A stretch of 64,000 nucleotides of DNA, taken from positions 23,929,206 to 23,993,205 of the forward strand of contig OZ038459.1 in NCBI GenBank assembly GCA_964036195.1, in the 5' to 3' direction. Source of the stretch: Sphaerolaimus hirsutus (lineage: Eukaryota > Nematoda > Chromadorea > Monhysterida > Sphaerolaimidae). The position numbers and the translations under genes were made by a program. The notes beneath the pieces were generated by a model. That model was not told the DNA's origin. It saw only the letters and a list, made by a program, of their open reading frames with translations, and ran no database searches. Positions 60,901 to 64,000 of this stretch are shown here, piece after piece (the first letter of the stretch is position 1; the number at the start of each line of letters is the position of its first letter).

Positions 60901-63900
60901 GAAAGCATTTCTGCAAATTAGTCTGCAGGACAGTGACAGAGATGTGACAAGATTTCTGTGGTACAAGGATCCCACGAAACCATCCATGGAGGACAACATT
61001 CAGATTTACAGATTTGCCAGAGTACCATTTGGTATAATCTGCAGCCCAGCGCTGCTGGCGCTGACAGTCAGATACCATCTGAATCAAACTGGCACAGAAA
61101 ATGCAAAATTGATCGATGAAAATCTGTATGTGGATAATTTGATCCTCAGTGTGGACACAGAGCAGAAAGCAATCGAATTGTACCAGGAATCCAAAGTGCT
61201 GTTCACAGAGGCACAGATGAATCTGAGAGAATGGAACAGCAACAATAAGAACTTTACTTGGCAATTGGCAGAGTCAGATGTGGCCAAGGAAATTGTCACA
61301 ACAGTTCTAGGAATGAAATGGGACACAGAAAGCGACCAGATGTGGCTGAAAACGCCAAAGACAGTTCAGCAATCACAATTATCAGAAACTGACCAGAAAA
61401 TCAAACTTCCCACGAAAAGGACAGTTGCAAAAGTGACTGCGGGATGTTTTGATCCAATGGGACTCGTCAGTCCTGTCCTACTGCCAGCAAAGAGATTTTT
61501 GCAAACGTTATGGCATTCAGGACCAAGTGCCAAAGAGTGGGATACCCCCCTGTCTGAGGAACAGACAGCAATTTGGCAGCAATTGGAGACAGAGTTGCTC
61601 AAAGTTGGACAGATCAAGTTCAACAGAAATTTGAATTATCAGAGTGGTGCAGATGCACAACTGCACATTTTCGTTGATGCCTCAGCAATGGCATACAGCG
61701 CAGCGGCATACATATGCCAGAAAACAGAAAATGACAGCGGCACGTCAAGCCTGCTGTACTCCAGATTGAGACTCGCTCCAAAGAAACCAGAAGTGACAAT
61801 TCCACGGCTGGAGTTGTTAGCAATGTTGATCGGCAGCAGAATGTCAAAGTTTATTCACAAAGAGCTCAAGGACGTCAAATTCAGTCAAACAGTTGTATGG
61901 TCAGATTCAACCTGTTGTTTGAAGTGGCTAACAACAGCGAAGCCACTGGCATGTTTTGTCAAGAACAGATTGGATGAAATCAAGAAAATTCAGAGCGAGA
62001 CAGAGAACATGCACATCAGACACATCGCAGGACTGGAGAACCCAGCTGACATGGCCACAAGAGGCATGAATATGTCAGAGTTGGAAGGCAGTAACCTGTG
62101 GTGGAAGGGGCCAGAATGGCTAATGACTGGAGAATGGCCAGAGCCGAAAGTGGAGCCAGTTACGCCAGAAGTAATGGCAGAAATCAAGAAAGAAGAGCTC
62201 AAGTTCCCAAAGGCCAGTCCAATTTACCTGGGCGCCACACAGCAAGTGGTCAGTGACCCAGATGCCAGCAATGTGCAAGCTGATGAAAGCAAGCAAAGCA
62301 ACCCATTGGGAATTGAGATTCAGAGATTCTCATCACTGACAAAGTTACTGGATGCAACAGTATACGTGATGAGATTTGTGCGACAGATGCACAAAAGGCG
62401 CAGCAAAAATGACAGTCAGAATGGATTGTCAGAAATCATGAAAAGTATCTGTGGTACAATGAAACCACAGGGAATTATCAGCATTGAAGAAAGAGAGATT
62501 GCGTTGAAATATTGGATCAAAGTGACGCAACAAAATCATTACAAAGGAGTGGTAGAGATTCTGGCAACAGGCCATAGCAAAGGCAGCCAGAATGGCAAGA
62601 AAACAGCTGCAGACCAGCAGTTGATCAAATGGCTCAATGTGCAAATGCATCAGGATGGAATCCTGAAGTGCCACGGCAGAATGGAGCATACAGACCCACA
62701 GGAGGTCACAGTACCACTCATACTGTTGCCAGCAACGGCTACAGTGACTCAGCTGATCGTCAGAGACCAGCATGAGAAGTTGATGCACGCAGGAGTGCAA
62801 CACACATTGGCAGCGATCAGACAAAAGTACTGGATTACACAGGGCAGACGGGTGATCTATAATGTGACCAGAACCTGCCCAACCTGTAAGAAATTGGGAG
62901 CGAAGCCGTACCAGCTTCCACCAATGCCAGATTTACCAGAAACCAGAGTTCAGAGAGCCAGACCGTTCCAGTACACGGGCTTGGATTATTTGGGACCAGT
63001 TTGGTACAAAGTGGACAAGGATCACAGGAAAATGTGGATCTGTTTGTTCACATGTATGGTGACACGTGCAGTTCACCTGGAAAGTGTGCTGGACATGACA
63101 GCACAGGAATTCCTGAATGCAGTCAGGAGATTCATCGCCAGGCGCGGAAAGCCTGAGGCAGTGATTTCAGACAATGCGACGCAATTCAAATTGACAAAGA
63201 AAGTGCTCAGCACAAGCACTGACAAGGCCATCAATACTGGAAAGGAATGGTCAGAAATGGTCAAAAGTGGAGCAGTACAGACTTACTGCTCACAGCAACA
63301 AATCCAGTGGAACATGACTACACCTATGGCACCATGGCAGGGAGGAGTCTATGAGAGAATGGTAGGCATCACCAAGAAACATTTCAAGGCAGCTGTGGGG
63401 CACAGAATGTTAACCCTGCAAGAATTGATGACACTTCTGCCAGAAGTCGAGGCAGTGATCAACAGCAGGCCAATCTCTTACATCTATGGTGATGTAAAGA
63501 GCCTCAGAGTGCTGACGCCAAAAGACTTCCTGACAGGGGAAGGTCAGATTGGAACACCACAATTTGATACAGACAAAGATGGAGAATTCGTGCCCAGAAT
63601 GGATAACACAGCGAAACTGCAGAAATATTGGGAGACAACCCAGCAAACTTTGGATAAGTTCTGGGACTTGTGGCATCAAGAGTATATCCCAAGCTTGAGG
63701 GAAAGAACTCAAGTGACGCACAAACATGGCAGATTGACAGCGACTCAAGAACCCAAAGTAAATGAAGTTGTGCTCATTTATGAAGAGAACATGCCCAGAG
63801 GTGCATGGAGGATGGGTCGCATCGAGCAGTTAGAGCCCAGCAAAGATGGACAGATTCGCTCAGCAAAAGTCAGAGCTGCCAACAGAAATGTGGTCAGCAG

Positions 63901-64000
63901 ACCACTCACTCAATTGTATCCGCTGGAAATCAATTCAAAGACAATGGATATCCCAGAGACAGCAGTGACAGTCAAAGTGGATTTACTGGACCCAGCAATT
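57962..64000 (+). CDS. gag-pol: BEL/Pao Gag-Pol polyprotein (C-terminus off window)
   Basis: The frame is open for 2013 codons from the ATG at 57962 (preceding in-frame stop 57926-57928) and continues past the window. Order: DUF1759-type Gag (about 170-265); a Cys-rich region with several zinc knuckles (416-486); A17-type protease with LDTGSQ (D613); and the Pao-type GLNYFWDL...SGLYVIPSELG stretch (about 735-765). RT follows with ADIEKAFLQI and YVDN (1056-1059). RNase H has FVDAS (D1239), LELLAM and WSDST. Integrase has HHCC (CPTC near 1640) and D1675, D1737, E1798. A DUF5641-like end (VVLIYEEN to LYPLE) completes it. The second Asp of YVDD is Asn, a variant I believe occurs in parts of BEL/Pao. 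No frame break is seen. The coding strand is notably A/C/G-rich and T-poor, with frequent CAG and ACA. Confidence 0.95.
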   Translation, partial: MVSPTGHIRKTLGPAKHRVESRLAREFAKYDLELFAEASKDDKRTEMRRVIASVKQEGAKLESAMTAVRTQFDAWRDVVKDIDEPDQMEQEQKIYQDSYEEYANMSDLVTQKIAAMNVYIEELQDMIQQLSGSTMYEVNTAFIQQMAAQMALTAQGAAPGASSTNATTAKSVKLQKLEVEQFTGEIVKFRSWWQMFESHIHNRTDLEDISKFSYLRSLLKGSAFGMISGLSVTAENYAPAIAMLKKRYDQPVVVRNTLMSNIMKLRQARNTCQDMRILFDAIERLLQQLESLGESVEHPMLLSQLQQKVPPEVLREIQKEQGTEEALTVEIFRKLFGKQLALSEAVQHAQQTEAPVQQSRQGFGNNPRAQQFNNRFQGNGNRFRGPENPRTSTGSMSVIQNGQSAPQAGFMNPGRPCVFCNDTQQLHFNDKCPKFKTARERRVILSKAERCLRCLQKGHYMNQCQFTRSCFYCKSNRHHTAVCPEKFGDNSNGNAGRQIPAFKANGQQSGQQSVNNGRKSVPTAGQPAQSQQRKATVNCVTVEEAGPEMVETETISSTVVTEPNTKQQNTSVNLSVNRNMSMLMTARTVIEASEMDTEMEPEQPPLQIQAFLDTGSQGTYMSEKVAKKLNLKSTGEHHIQVYTFGNEKPHYKVVQQVEFRMRLRNGQKVDMVADVVPTLTTEQVKVPVSEQDEKYLQKYFPDESYFADRIPKEKGTECKFKPDIIVGLNYFWDLMSRNTSTTRLPSGLYVIPSELGLLMGGGQLTSNRNQWTTDGAYPVVVNTIVHQIQREKWYEEAPLSIAPVPNVKDMDRLDTIGIMDQPDLVEDDEAIKQFNESVQRNPDGRYSVKFMYKPNLHELPDNKAMAFKRFRYLTNRLKRDPELLEKIQAIMKAQEEQGVIEKVQEDIMDGRKFHILPHQPVITPEKTTTKVREVYDASAKPPGMPSLNECMYRGPVILPQLVGMLMRFRLHGIALVADIEKAFLQISLQDSDRDVTRFLWYKDPTKPSMEDNIQIYRFARVPFGIICSPALLALTVRYHLNQTGTENAKLIDENLYVDNLILSVDTEQKAIELYQESKVLFTEAQMNLREWNSNNKNFTWQLAESDVAKEIVTTVLGMKWDTESDQMWLKTPKTVQQSQLSETDQKIKLPTKRTVAKVTAGCFDPMGLVSPVLLPAKRFLQTLWHSGPSAKEWDTPLSEEQTAIWQQLETELLKVGQIKFNRNLNYQSGADAQLHIFVDASAMAYSAAAYICQKTENDSGTSSLLYSRLRLAPKKPEVTIPRLELLAMLIGSRMSKFIHKELKDVKFSQTVVWSDSTCCLKWLTTAKPLACFVKNRLDEIKKIQSETENMHIRHIAGLENPADMATRGMNMSELEGSNLWWKGPEWLMTGEWPEPKVEPVTPEVMAEIKKEELKFPKASPIYLGATQQVVSDPDASNVQADESKQSNPLGIEIQRFSSLTKLLDATVYVMRFVRQMHKRRSKNDSQNGLSEIMKSICGTMKPQGIISIEEREIALKYWIKVTQQNHYKGVVEILATGHSKGSQNGKKTAADQQLIKWLNVQMHQDGILKCHGRMEHTDPQEVTVPLILLPATATVTQLIVRDQHEKLMHAGVQHTLAAIRQKYWITQGRRVIYNVTRTCPTCKKLGAKPYQLPPMPDLPETRVQRARPFQYTGLDYLGPVWYKVDKDHRKMWICLFTCMVTRAVHLESVLDMTAQEFLNAVRRFIARRGKPEAVISDNATQFKLTKKVLSTSTDKAINTGKEWSEMVKSGAVQTYCSQQQIQWNMTTPMAPWQGGVYERMVGITKKHFKAAVGHRMLTLQELMTLLPEVEAVINSRPISYIYGDVKSLRVLTPKDFLTGEGQIGTPQFDTDKDGEFVPRMDNTAKLQKYWETTQQTLDKFWDLWHQEYIPSLRERTQVTHKHGRLTATQEPKVNEVVLIYEENMPRGAWRMGRIEQLEPSKDGQIRSAKVRAANRNVVSRPLTQLYPLEINSKTMDIPETAVTVKVDLLDPAI

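Larger units (their letters stand above)
56062..64000 (+). mobile_element. BEL/Pao LTR retrotransposon, 5' part
   Basis: A candidate LTR, long leader and an intact gag-pol frame that continues off the right edge. An intact frame over 6 kb suggests a young, possibly active copy. Whether an envelope gene or further ORF follows cannot be seen. Confidence 0.8.

Overview
The window reads as invertebrate animal DNA dominated by mobile elements. The case for a metazoan is a BEL/Pao retrotransposon (a group known from animals), two Ty3/gypsy-class LTR retrotransposons, many hAT-like and TA/TTAA-flanked short DNA elements, and a protein gene cut by many short GT-AG introns. I cannot name the phylum. 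There is no rRNA, tRNA or CRISPR.

Layout: (1) 1-14374, minus strand: the 5' part of a very large Ty3/gypsy-class element that runs off the left edge. From its 5' side it has a 1.68 kb LTR, a primer-binding site, a 2199-codon ORF (Gag, zinc knuckle, membrane glycoprotein-like block, aspartic protease, start of reverse transcriptase), an ORF in the +1 frame (rest of RT, RNase H, integrase), then a third ORF of at least 1011 codons with superfamily 1 helicase motifs. A glycoprotein block between Gag and protease, and a helicase ORF downstream of integrase, are both outside the usual gag-pro-pol(-env) plan. This is the best candidate here for an undescribed system. A solo LTR of the same family lies at 26380-28014 in the opposite orientation. 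(2) 14375-33196: a graveyard of non-autonomous DNA elements, several nested, with recoverable target-site duplications and one filled/empty site pair. (3) 33197-41068: a complete 7.9 kb Ty3/gypsy-class element with two 156-bp LTRs differing at one base. It has PBS, PPT, broken gag-pol frames, and an unusual 3' accessory ORF that appears to be split into phase-0 exons. (4) 41069-48890: more foldback elements and GC-rich palindromic arrays. (5) 48894-55418, minus strand: an unrecognised host gene of about 20 exons and about 1000 codons, with a small two-exon plus-strand gene in one of its introns. (6) about 56062-64000: the 5' part of a BEL/Pao element with one uninterrupted frame of at least 2013 codons.

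Within each retroelement the parts form one machine: Gag packages RNA, protease matures the polyprotein, RT/RNase H copies the RNA, and integrase inserts the DNA. The glycoprotein block could give the first element an enveloped-particle stage, and the helicase could act on its RNA or DNA; both roles are inference. The short DNA elements encode nothing and would depend on transposases supplied from elsewhere.
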